In this document: one piece after another, positions 17,875 through 26,116 of the stretch | Position numbering within the stretch: position 1 is the first letter of the stretch | Layout of the letters: the number at the start of each line of letters is the position of its first letter | Assembly: GCF_003096815.1 (NCBI RefSeq) | Contig: NZ_QENY01000012.1 | Span: 1-64,000 of the forward strand | Reading direction: 5' to 3' | Source of the DNA: Hallella colorans | Lineage (GTDB): Bacteria > Bacteroidota > Bacteroidia > Bacteroidales > Bacteroidaceae | DNA: 64,000 nt | Notes under the pieces: generated by a model | Seen by the model: the letters and a program-made list of their open reading frames with translations, nothing else | Told to the model about the DNA's origin: nothing | Databases searched by the model: none | Translations under genes and position numbers: made by a program

Positions 17875-20369
17875 CGCGTAATTAAAACTTTCTTACCTTT
17901 ATAAATATAAATACCCTTGGGCAGCATGGGTAGAGACAAGCGATTGCCCATACATACACCTTGTATGCTATAGACATTGTCATCCGTGGGCACATCGACA
18001 CATCGAAGCCCTGTGGGGATATCCATTATACACAATTTGGATGGTGCCACGGCTTGGGTCTTGCTTAAGAAATAGCAACGAAAAGCAGGTACAACAACAC
18101 CACCTTGTCTGTTGGCTTTGGAAAAAACGCCTTCTCTCGCGGTGTAAATATAGCACAAAGCCTCGTCGGTTGAGGTCTTGGTCTGTTTGGACATAGTGCC
18201 AACAAACGAGTAGTCGCCCATGATTGTGGGAATGGGTTGACCCACAAGCAGCTTTTTGCCAATATACGACTCCAAAGATTTCCCATCGTGTGCGGCAACG
18301 AAGACATAAGGCTTGAATGCCTCCAAAACTTTTGATGGCTTGAAATAGAAAATGCCGTCCTTGGCCGAATAGAATTGATAGATTGTGCCATCTAACCGTC
18401 TCACCTCGTCCACGTCAAGGTTAAAGGGCAGGCAAACAGTGCTCTTCACTCCTTGCCTAAACTCACGACAGGTGATCGCGTCCACGTTTTTCCCCGTTTT
18501 CGTCATGGCAGACAGGTTGTAATAACCACCATTTTCAAAAGTAAACTCCCCACTTTTCTGTGACGTGTTGTCTACACCGTCGTTAAACATGATTTTGGCG
18601 GGCTCACCAATGGCTGTCGGGTTACACGTCCATTTCCATATCTTGTTGCCGTTGGCGGCCTTTCCTATGTATGTGCATTGCTGCCCTGGCCACGATCCTC
18701 CCGTATAGTTTGTATCGCCATTCCATGCCCAGCATGCCACTTTAGCCCATCCCTCGGGTGCCTCGAAGTAAGCCACCGTCTCATCATTTCGGTACACCAA
18801 GGGGTCCACCTCTCCCTCAACGTTCTGGTTGTTGTATTGCAAGGTCAGGTCTGTGGCCTGATTGTTATTGTAGGCATAAAACACATCGGCTACAATATCA
18901 TTGACGTCAGCTGTCTTCGTATCGTCTCCTCCTTTATTGAGCAAGAAGTTGAGCTTATCCGACTTGAATGTCATGTAGTAAAACACCTTGTCGCCTACAA
19001 GACGTTTTTGGGTGAGCATCGTGCCGGGGTATGGATCAGTGAGCACGTTTCCACTGCTTTCCCACGTATACAGATAGAGCGGCGAGGTGTTCGCCTCGAC
19101 ATAAACGGTAAGGTCTTTCACTGGGTTTTTCTCCTTGTAAAAGGCGTAGTTCGGGTTTTCGGGCGTGCCAACCGACACGGGTTCATAGCCATTGGTGTCT
19201 ATGCCTTTGGGATAACCACTTACAATCATTATCTTGCGTTTGTCGCCTTGCACAATGGTCACATATCCACCATCGCGATACTCACCGTACACTATCTTGC
19301 TCTGATTGTTGATGCCCGCCTCTTTTCGGGCAGCAATCATCTTTTCCAACTCTGTCTGATAGGCTTTCCAATGGGGCAAGAATATGCAGGGCGTACCCGG
19401 CATGGCCAGTATAAAGGCGTTGGCGGCGAGCACATTGTGTTGCAACTGGTCATTATTCTCGTTACGATAAGTATCATGGTTGTCCACGAATGTCACGGAA
19501 TACCTACTCATATAGGGGTCGCCCACTAAACCCTTGTTGGTCAACGCACCCCAATTGCCTTTGCCAAACGCATCATTTATGATGTTTTTCAAAGGAAAGT
19601 CAAACGCCGCCGAGGTATAGCCGGTGCCCTTTATCCAATTGGCCACATTATTATAATCATAGTCCCAATACTCGCCCACTGAAAAATCGGGCTTGGCATA
19701 CTCGTTGTAAATCTTGACAAACTCAGCCCCATAGCCTTTCACCATATCGTAGCGAAAACCTTGGTAGCCCATCTCCTCTTTGAGAAATCGCAAATATAAC
19801 TTCACATTTTTTTGTACGTTCACACTGATATGATCCAAGTCACGGTAGCCAAAAGAGTCGCCGGTGTCATGGTTTCCAAAGGTCTTGCCTTGAAATTTTG
19901 GCTGCGCTGCAGCCTCGTCGTCCGAGCAAATGTCAGCAAATGACCATTCAAGCGTATTGCCATTCCACGTTTCCTTGGGAAAATCGCACCAGTCCTTGTC
20001 GCCACTTTTATGGTTGATGACCACGTCCTCAATAATAGCCACGTTTTTGTCCCTGTACGTCTTTATCATGGACTTCAGCTCATCCTTTGTGCCAAACGAA
20101 CTGTTCTGATTGAACCACCACACAGGATTGTAGCCCATGCTTTTGCCATCGATGCCTGTATTGCAATAGCCACTTTGTGGCACCCATATAGCATTGAAAC
20201 TTTTAGCCAGGACATCGGCCTCTGATTGCAACACTGTCCATTTGGTTTCATCATACGAATCCCAATAAAATCCCTGTAGCATCACGCCCGTATAGCGCGA
20301 TGGCCACCCTTGGGCATGGCCGCACAAGCACAACGACAAAAAGGATAGCAATAATAAGAAATGTTTCAT
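17871..20369 (-). CDS. Secreted alpha-amylase (GH13) with starch-binding module
   Basis: Exported enzyme of 832 residues that cuts alpha-1,4-glucans. Signal peptide about 1-19 (CGHAQ). The GH13 barrel spans about 22-420: conserved regions DVVINH, GFRYDMVKGY (nucleophile Asp208), VGEYWD (acid/base Glu233) and FVDNHDT (Asp299). A middle region has a CBM26-like starch-binding pattern with many aromatics (WAWNGDTNYTGGSWPGQQ). The C-terminus (GIYIYKGKKVLITR) resembles the short sorting-type tail found on Prevotella secreted proteins. It lies 21 kb from the starch cluster but carries the same LacI operator, which marks it as part of that regulon. The tiny gene at 17680 overlaps its stop. Confidence 0.92.
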   Translation of the reverse strand: MKHFLLLLSFLSLCLCGHAQGWPSRYTGVMLQGFYWDSYDETKWTVLQSEADVLAKSFNAIWVPQSGYCNTGIDGKSMGYNPVWWFNQNSSFGTKDELKSMIKTYRDKNVAIIEDVVINHKSGDKDWCDFPKETWNGNTLEWSFADICSDDEAAAQPKFQGKTFGNHDTGDSFGYRDLDHISVNVQKNVKLYLRFLKEEMGYQGFRYDMVKGYGAEFVKIYNEYAKPDFSVGEYWDYDYNNVANWIKGTGYTSAAFDFPLKNIINDAFGKGNWGALTNKGLVGDPYMSRYSVTFVDNHDTYRNENNDQLQHNVLAANAFILAMPGTPCIFLPHWKAYQTELEKMIAARKEAGINNQSKIVYGEYRDGGYVTIVQGDKRKIMIVSGYPKGIDTNGYEPVSVGTPENPNYAFYKEKNPVKDLTVYVEANTSPLYLYTWESSGNVLTDPYPGTMLTQKRLVGDKVFYYMTFKSDKLNFLLNKGGDDTKTADVNDIVADVFYAYNNNQATDLTLQYNNQNVEGEVDPLVYRNDETVAYFEAPEGWAKVACWAWNGDTNYTGGSWPGQQCTYIGKAANGNKIWKWTCNPTAIGEPAKIMFNDGVDNTSQKSGEFTFENGGYYNLSAMTKTGKNVDAITCREFRQGVKSTVCLPFNLDVDEVRRLDGTIYQFYSAKDGIFYFKPSKVLEAFKPYVFVAAHDGKSLESYIGKKLLVGQPIPTIMGDYSFVGTMSKQTKTSTDEALCYIYTAREGVFSKANRQGGVVVPAFRCYFLSKTQAVAPSKLCIMDIPTGLRCVDVPTDDNVYSIQGVCMGNRLSLPMLPKGIYIYKGKKVLITR

Positions 20370-20395
20370 TTGTAGATATTTTTAGGTTTCTTGTA

Positions 20396-20471
20396 CAAAA
20401 ATACCACCAAATACCACTATTCCTCTCATACGCTATCAATATTTTCGACATTCGCTATGCAATCGATTGCA
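20396..20471 (-). promoter_or_regulatory. LacI operator and promoter of the alpha-amylase
   Basis: A perfect 14-bp palindrome TGCAATCGATTGCA lies at 20458-20471. A TATTTTTG -7 box reads leftward at 20403-20396. The centres are 65.0 bp apart, the same spacing as at malQ, lacI and susC. No good -33 box is visible, which fits activator dependence. Confidence 0.8.
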
Positions 20472-20622
20472 ACAACAAGTGGCATAACTATCACTTAACC
20501 AACGCATAAAAGCCTTTATAAAGGCACTGGCGAAGCGCTGGCATACAATGTGGAAAAAGGTATACGAAAAGAGCTAAGGAAGATAGCTTTGGCACTAAAC
20601 CGATGGCTTTCTTGCCATTTTC

Positions 20623-20958
20623 TCACTTGTCCACTTTAATCGTGGGCTGATATGGGGCAACATATCGGAACGAGTCCATGCTAATCACGCGACCATCCCT
20701 AAACCCGATGATGATGACATCATAATCGCCAGCCATATTCATGTTTCTGCGATATTCCCACTGTTCCAACCCCTCTTCTGTGAACCTACGGTATTTGGGT
20801 TTGCCTCTCATGACCTGAACAACCTCCTCGTATGTTTGTCCGTGGTGCAAATTGCCTATCACTTGTGCCGTGTCTCTCATCGTCAGGATAGAGCATGAGC
20901 TAAGCGTCATGACCATGGCAAGCGTCACTACTATGTGTTGAAAAAGATTTTTTCGCAT
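20623..20958 (-). CDS. Small lipoprotein, SmpA/BamE-like in outline
   Basis: Lipoprotein of 111 residues with a clear lipobox (LSSC, Cys22). The region after it (IGNLHHGQTYEEVVQVMRGKP, then EQWEYRRN and DVIIIGFRDGRVIS) has the two-helix and three-strand outline of the SmpA/OmlA (BamE) fold: 'G.s...v..llG.P' followed by a strand with WxY. This resemblance is in pattern only. It is monocistronic, with a TATCTTTG box at 20995-20988. It could be any small outer-membrane lipoprotein with that fold. Confidence 0.65.
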   Translation of the reverse strand: MRKNLFQHIVVTLAMVMTLSSCSILTMRDTAQVIGNLHHGQTYEEVVQVMRGKPKYRRFTEEGLEQWEYRRNMNMAGDYDVIIIGFRDGRVISMDSFRYVAPYQPTIKVDK

Positions 20959-21619
20959 GGTTTATATAGTATTGTTTATTACGCTGACAAAGATATAAAA
21001 GACATACCAAACTCAACGGCAGCAATCCCTACAGGATATTAGGGAAATCCCTAATAAAAAAGAACTGGTCGTGCCAACGGCTATAACCAACATGAGCAGC
21101 GTTTATAGCAGATGATTGGAGCACAACACTCACATGGAAAAATTCGCGACACAATGGGGCGACATGCGAATGTGTCAATATAAAATCACTAAATCAGGGG
21201 GTTCATAAACTTGGTGTTCTACAGAAAAAAATCATAGCGTAAAACCTTTTTTGTACCATGACAAGACAAAAAAAGAAAGTTGAAAATGCGAACAATGCCT
21301 AAAGGCCGCGCGAATAAGTGCTAAAGGCGATGCGTTTAGACAGCATACGCTTCACGTTTAAGTTCGAATCGCATGGCAATTGATACCTAATTGGAATAGG
21401 TATAGAAAACTTTTTTGCCAAGAAAAGCACTCTGGAGAGTATAATCTGGTGACAATTAACACATTGAGAAAAACTCGCAAAATTAGCGTATTTCGACAGA
21501 ATGATTTATTATTTGAAAATAAGCTGCGTATGAGCGACCGTTTGTCGGATATTTTCAAAGAGTTATAGGGTAGCCTTGGCGTGCTGTTAGGGGCACAAAT
21601 CAAAGCATGACGGCGACGC
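20959..21619. other. Gene-free region with repeated intergenic elements
   Basis: No convincing gene. It holds the promoter of the small lipoprotein, a copy of a short repeat (ATAAAATCACTAAATCAGGG at 21180, shared with 35689) and, 100-200 bp further on, a degenerate element with GCGTTTAGACAGC and a tail GAAAACTTTTTT (21405-21416). A 62-codon open frame on the plus strand at 21380 has no recognisable features and overlaps that element. Confidence 0.5.
21180..21202. repeat. Short intergenic repeat (copy 1 of 2)
   Basis: A 23-bp stretch matches 35689-35711 at 21 of 23 positions, including ATAAAATCAC and CAGGGGGT. In both places a degenerate element ending in GAAAACTTTTT follows within about 230 bp. 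Confidence 0.6.
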
Positions 21620-22261
21620 TCACGACACCGTCAAACCAAAGACAAACTGCTCGTCCTTTAATCTTATCTCTGCGATATTGTAACGAATAAAACGAGCGAG
21701 CTTCTTGATAACCTTAAAACGGCTAAGGCCTGAAAAGCGTACCACACGGTTGAGCGTAGCGTCTGGGTGCTGTCGCAACGTATTGATGAGATGGGTTTCG
21801 TCGTCGTTATAGGTCATCACCACGGTTGAGGCCCTGTCCTGTTTCCACATTTCCAAATGTACAGGCGATGCCACAATGTTCTCGTCGGCTACACGAACGT
21901 AAGCTATTTTATGGCCGCTCTCGTCAACGGCAAAGATGGGACGGCAGTCTGATGGGGGAATGGTGGCGATGACAATGGAATGGCCTTCCACGTGGTATGT
22001 GTCAAAACTGATAGCCGACGCAGGATGACAACACTCGGTAGCAGCCTTTCGCATCATGTAGATTTCCTCTTCATCACGCACGCCCGAAAGCTTGCCATCA
22101 TCGCGTACCCCTATGAGTAGACGACCTCCAAAAGTATTGGCAAAGGCCGAAACCGACTTGGCCAACTTGGCTGGATCTTGTATTTTGTATTTGAAATCTT
22201 GCTGTTGGTGCTCGCCTTGGGCTATAAGCTCTTCTAAATATTTAGTTTCACGACTCACCAT
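21620..22261 (-). CDS. AlbA_2/Schlafen-type ATP-binding domain protein
   Basis: Soluble protein of 213 residues. Residues about 10-130 match the AlbA_2 (divergent AAA, Schlafen-like) domain: an opening E-x-x-x-x-DFKY segment, AKSVSAFANTFGGRLLIGVRDDG, and HSIVIATIPPSDCRPI. The last third looks like a small winged-helix region. Proteins with this domain bind nucleotides or nucleic acid, and several are regulators. It follows the YitT-like gene by 38 bp on the same strand and is probably co-transcribed. Its function here is not known. Confidence 0.8.
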   Translation of the reverse strand: MVSRETKYLEELIAQGEHQQQDFKYKIQDPAKLAKSVSAFANTFGGRLLIGVRDDGKLSGVRDEEEIYMMRKAATECCHPASAISFDTYHVEGHSIVIATIPPSDCRPIFAVDESGHKIAYVRVADENIVASPVHLEMWKQDRASTVVMTYNDDETHLINTLRQHPDATLNRVVRFSGLSRFKVIKKLARFIRYNIAEIRLKDEQFVFGLTVS

Positions 22262-22299
22262 TCTTGCTATCCCTTTCTCACTCCTTGTATTATACCGTG

Positions 22300-23235
22300 C
22301 TATTTGTTGAGCGCAACCTGCTGCAATGGCGTGATTTTGCTCGTTCGTGGCTGGCGCGGCGCTCGCACCTTGAACTTGTCAAATCCCTCGCCATACACGC
22401 CTATCACATTGGTCTGGGTGACAAATGCCTTGGGATCTATCTCATTAATGATAGAGAAGATGACACCACTCTCCCTGCGCTTGGCCATCACAAACAGCAT
22501 CTTGACATCGCGCCCGGTATAGAAACCGTGAGCCTCTATGACTGTAGCGCCACGGTGTGGAAACTGGGCTATACGCGAAGCAATATCCTTGTACTTGTCG
22601 GAAATAATAAAAAACTGAACGCTGCGCTGCATAGACTGTACCACTTGGTCTACACAAAAACTCGTCACTAACAGTACAACATAACCATATATCACCTTCT
22701 CCCAATCGTGAAACACCAAGTAGGTGGACGAGATGATAACAATATCGATAAGCATGATGATGCGACCAAGGCTGATGTCACGATACTTGTTGATGATTGC
22801 GGCCACTATATCGGTGCCGCCCGTGGAGCCTCGAAAGGCCAATCCCAACCCGATGCCCGAACCGCAAAAGATGGCGCCGATAATACTGGCCATGAAAGGC
22901 TGGTCGTGTAGCAGATGCGATCCGGCCGTAGCCTTTTGCACAACGGTGGTCATCAGCGTAAGAACAATGACACCAAAGATGGTCTTGATGCAGAATTTGA
23001 ACCCCAAAATACGCAACGCGATGAGTAGAAGCACGGCATTTACAAAGAAATAGGTGATTTGGACAGGAATGCCCACACCCCAAAACACCACAGATGCAAT
23101 ACCCGGCACGCCACCCGTAGCAATGCTGTTTGGCAGAAGAAAGATGTTCCAACCAATACTGTAAGATATCATGGCGATGCCAATCATCAAATAATCGCGT
23201 ATCTCGTTGATAGTCTTTTTCTTATCTAATATCAT
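22300..23235 (-). CDS. YitT-family membrane protein
   Basis: Membrane protein of 311 residues with five or six hydrophobic segments (about 15-180) followed by a soluble DUF2179 domain (about 215-295) containing YTGRDVKMLFVMAKRRE and IDPKAFVTQTNVIGVYGEGF. YitT proteins are widespread and have no settled transport function. A TAACTTTG -7 box lies at 23278-23271, about 36 bp upstream. The AlbA-type gene follows on the same strand. Confidence 0.88.
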   Translation of the reverse strand: MILDKKKTINEIRDYLMIGIAMISYSIGWNIFLLPNSIATGGVPGIASVVFWGVGIPVQITYFFVNAVLLLIALRILGFKFCIKTIFGVIVLTLMTTVVQKATAGSHLLHDQPFMASIIGAIFCGSGIGLGLAFRGSTGGTDIVAAIINKYRDISLGRIIMLIDIVIISSTYLVFHDWEKVIYGYVVLLVTSFCVDQVVQSMQRSVQFFIISDKYKDIASRIAQFPHRGATVIEAHGFYTGRDVKMLFVMAKRRESGVIFSIINEIDPKAFVTQTNVIGVYGEGFDKFKVRAPRQPRTSKITPLQQVALNK

Positions 23236-23541
23236 GACACAAATCTTAAATTATAGTTTATTTGATGCCGCAAAGTTAGTGATTAATATTGAAATAAAAT
23301 GCGATTAAGGCCTAAACTTACAATTAAGTATTGTTCTAAAAATTAGGCATGACAGCCTTTGCTTTCATTTTCGAGGGTAAAATGTTAAGCGATGGAAAAA
23401 GTGTGGCGAGCTTAACGACTTAACGCTATTAAATTTTGAACCGAAAAATAACAAAAAATTGACCATATATTAATGTATATATCCTTTAATATCAAATACG
23501 TTGGTGATTTTAAAATTAGCTTTATTGTAATTGGTTTAGGC

Positions 23542-23598
23542 TGTAACATTATTGTAATACTTGCTTAAGATTTATGTAACATGTTCTATCTACCTTTG
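23542..23598 (+). promoter_or_regulatory. Pho-box-like repeats and promoter of the PiT transporter
   Basis: TGTAAC at 23542, TGTAAT at 23553 and TGTAAC at 23575 lie on one 11-bp lattice. The last is followed after exactly 10 bp by the -7 box TACCTTTG (23591-23598). An additional TGTAAT at 23526 is off the lattice. Confidence 0.65.
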
Positions 23599-23628
23599 CG
23601 ACATTAATCTTACGGATATCTCTTTTTT

Positions 23629-25875
23629 ATGAGCACCATTTATCTATGTATTGTCATTTTTCTGCTTTGTTTGGCAGTTTTTGATCTTTTTGTGGGCGTA
23701 AGCAATGACGCCGTAAACTTTTTGCAGTCGGCCGTAGGTGCCAAAGTGGCAACATTTCGCACCATCTTGATCATTGCATCGTGTGGCGTTGCAGTGGGCG
23801 CGGTGATGTCTTCGGGCATGATGGACGTGGCGCGCCATGGCATTATGGCACCAGCTAATTACACTTTCGAGGAGGTTATAACCATCTTCTTGGCCGTCAT
23901 GGCAACCGATGTGCTGATCCTTGACGTGTTTAACACGCTTGGCATGCCCACATCAACCACGGTATCGCTGGTATTCGAGCTGTTGGGTGGCACATTTATC
24001 TTAGCCACATTCAAGATGATAGGAGACGACGGTTTGGATTATAACGACCTGCTAAACAGCAGTCAAGCCTTGAAAACCATCATCGCCATCTTTGTAAGTG
24101 TGGGCATCGCGTTCTTTTTTGGCATCATCGTGATGTGGATTTCGCGCGTGATTTTCACGTTTAACTTTAAACGACATTCCAAATACGCCATTGCGATATT
24201 TGGTGGTATAGCTTTCACGGCACTGTCTTATTTCATCTTTCTTAAAGGGTTGGGCAAGAGCCCATATATAGCAGAGGCCACGCGACAATACATTGAAGAT
24301 AACACGGATATGCTGCTCGTCTATGTATTTATTGGGTCTACAGTGTTGATGGAGCTGTTGTATCTATGTCGTGTCAACATATTCAAATTTGTTGTACTCA
24401 TGGGTACGTTTGCGTTGGCTATGGCGTTCGCAGGCAACGACCTCGTGAACTTCATCGGTGTGCCATTGGCCGGACTGTCCTCTTACCAAGACTTCATGGC
24501 CAATGCTAACGGGGCCTCGGCGTCAGGGTTTATGATGACCTCGTTAATGGAGAGCGCCAAGACACCGCCTCTGTACCTGATGAGCGCTGGAGTGATAATG
24601 ATTATTGCCATGGCGACATCCAAGAAAGCACACAATGTGATCAAAACTTCGGTGGACCTGAGCCGGCAAGACGAGGGTGACGAGATGTTCGGGTCATCGA
24701 GTGCGGCAAGAAGTATAGTGCGAGCTACGCAGAATGGCAATTCGTGGGTAAAAGACGTGGTGCCACAAAAAATGATTAATTGGGTGGATAGCAGATTTAA
24801 TAAGAATGAGATAAACCTTGACGATGGAGCGGCATTCGACACCGTTCGGGCCTCGGTCAACCTTGTATTGGCGGCCATGCTCATCACCATCGGTACTAAT
24901 TATAAGCTGCCATTATCAACCACATACGTCACGTTTATGGTGGCCATGGGCTCGAGTTTGGCCGACAGGGCATGGAGCAGGGAGAGTGCCGTATTCCGCG
25001 TGACGGGCGTACTGAGCGTCATAGGCGGATGGTTTATAACGGCTGGCGTGGCCTTTCTCGCTTGCGCGGTGGTATGCACCATCATGTTTTACGGTGGCAT
25101 CGTGGCCAAAGCCTTGTTCATGCTGTTAGTGGTCGTCTCGCTCATTCATTCTAATCGTAGCTACGCCAAGAAGATGGCAGCTAACAAGAAGACCAGCACT
25201 TTCAACCTGATGATGCGCACGCGAGATCCCGATTTGGTATGGGACATGTTACAAAGGCAAGTGGGACAAACCCAGGCTTTTATCAACAATTTTGCCCAAA
25301 GCGAATTTAACCGTATCGTAGATGGCTTTGCAGACCAAGACGTGAAAGCCCTGAAACACAGCCTAAAAAGCTTGAGGAACGAACGCGACATGCTGAAAAA
25401 ATTCCGCCGTCAGGAGATGTTGGGGCTGAAACGATCGCCCACTGAAAAGGCCATAGAGCGCAACACGTGGTATCATCTCAGTGCTAACTCTGCACAGCAA
25501 TACGTTTATTGCCTACGCCGTATGCTCGATCCTATCAAGGAGCATGTAGACAACAATTTCAACCCATTGCCCGACGAATACATCAAGGAGTTTGAACCGA
25601 TGCGCCGCAGAATTAATGATTTGATGCAAATGGCACAAAATATGATAGACACCAATCGCTATGACGACTACCGCAACATCATGGCCGAGGCTGATACGTG
25701 CAAAGATGACATATCCTTATTGCGCAAACGACATATTGATCGTATTCAACAGACTGAAAATAACAAGATGTTACAGGTGTCGTTGGTATATCTCAATATG
25801 TTGCAAGAAAGTCAAGAGTTTCTCAATATCATGCGCCATCAGTTGCGCGCCTCAAAAAAATTCATGGAAAATTAA
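23629..25875 (+). CDS. PiT-family inorganic phosphate transporter with PhoU-like tail
   Basis: Phosphate permease of 748 residues. The PiT halves are visible: an N-terminal DLFVGVSNDAVNFLQSAVG motif and its counterpart FAGNDLVNFIGVPLAG near 265-280, plus paired GMPTSTTVSLVFELLGG and KLPLSTTYVTFMVAMGSS stretches. About ten to twelve membrane helices are followed, from about residue 515, by a cytoplasmic helical PhoU-like region, an extension usual for Bacteroidetes members. The start is 31 bp after a TACCTTTG box that is preceded by TGTAAC repeats, which suggests induction by phosphate starvation. It is monocistronic and ends with a terminator. Confidence 0.93.
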   Translation: MSTIYLCIVIFLLCLAVFDLFVGVSNDAVNFLQSAVGAKVATFRTILIIASCGVAVGAVMSSGMMDVARHGIMAPANYTFEEVITIFLAVMATDVLILDVFNTLGMPTSTTVSLVFELLGGTFILATFKMIGDDGLDYNDLLNSSQALKTIIAIFVSVGIAFFFGIIVMWISRVIFTFNFKRHSKYAIAIFGGIAFTALSYFIFLKGLGKSPYIAEATRQYIEDNTDMLLVYVFIGSTVLMELLYLCRVNIFKFVVLMGTFALAMAFAGNDLVNFIGVPLAGLSSYQDFMANANGASASGFMMTSLMESAKTPPLYLMSAGVIMIIAMATSKKAHNVIKTSVDLSRQDEGDEMFGSSSAARSIVRATQNGNSWVKDVVPQKMINWVDSRFNKNEINLDDGAAFDTVRASVNLVLAAMLITIGTNYKLPLSTTYVTFMVAMGSSLADRAWSRESAVFRVTGVLSVIGGWFITAGVAFLACAVVCTIMFYGGIVAKALFMLLVVVSLIHSNRSYAKKMAANKKTSTFNLMMRTRDPDLVWDMLQRQVGQTQAFINNFAQSEFNRIVDGFADQDVKALKHSLKSLRNERDMLKKFRRQEMLGLKRSPTEKAIERNTWYHLSANSAQQYVYCLRRMLDPIKEHVDNNFNPLPDEYIKEFEPMRRRINDLMQMAQNMIDTNRYDDYRNIMAEADTCKDDISLLRKRHIDRIQQTENNKMLQVSLVYLNMLQESQEFLNIMRHQLRASKKFMEN

Positions 25876-25937
25876 CATGCGTTAGTCTTGCCCAAGCGTG
25901 GGAAGACGTGTATTTTTAAGGTAAATGTAGATTGATG

Positions 25938-25974
25938 TCCCATCTCAACCGCGCGACGTTGGGATGGGATTTTT
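25938..25974 (+). terminator. Terminator after the PiT gene
   Basis: A 12-bp inverted repeat (25938-25949 against 25958-25969, one G-U wobble) with an 8-base loop is followed by five T residues. Confidence 0.8.
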
Positions 25975-26031
25975 GTGCCTAAGAGCTTGACATGAAGACT
26001 TGAATTATGGCTAAATGCCAACTCAATATAC

Positions 26032-26088
26032 TGTAACAACTTTTTCAAACCATTGCAAAACAAATGTAACGCTTACCACGTAATTTTG
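26032..26088 (+). promoter_or_regulatory. Pho-box-like repeats and promoter of the first TonB receptor
   Basis: TGTAAC at 26032, TGCAAA at 26054 and TGTAAC at 26065 share an 11-bp lattice (with TTTCAA at 26043 in the remaining slot). The last repeat is 10 bp before the -7 box TAATTTTG (26081-26088), the same spacing as for PiT and the second receptor. Confidence 0.65.
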
Positions 26089-26116
26089 CAAAAGATTAAA
26101 AAACAATGCATTACAG

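Noticed and set aside
21380..21568. 62-codon plus-strand open frame ending MSDRLSDIFKEL
   Set aside because: It overlaps the repeat tail with its A- and T-rich runs, and no promoter or relative was recognised.
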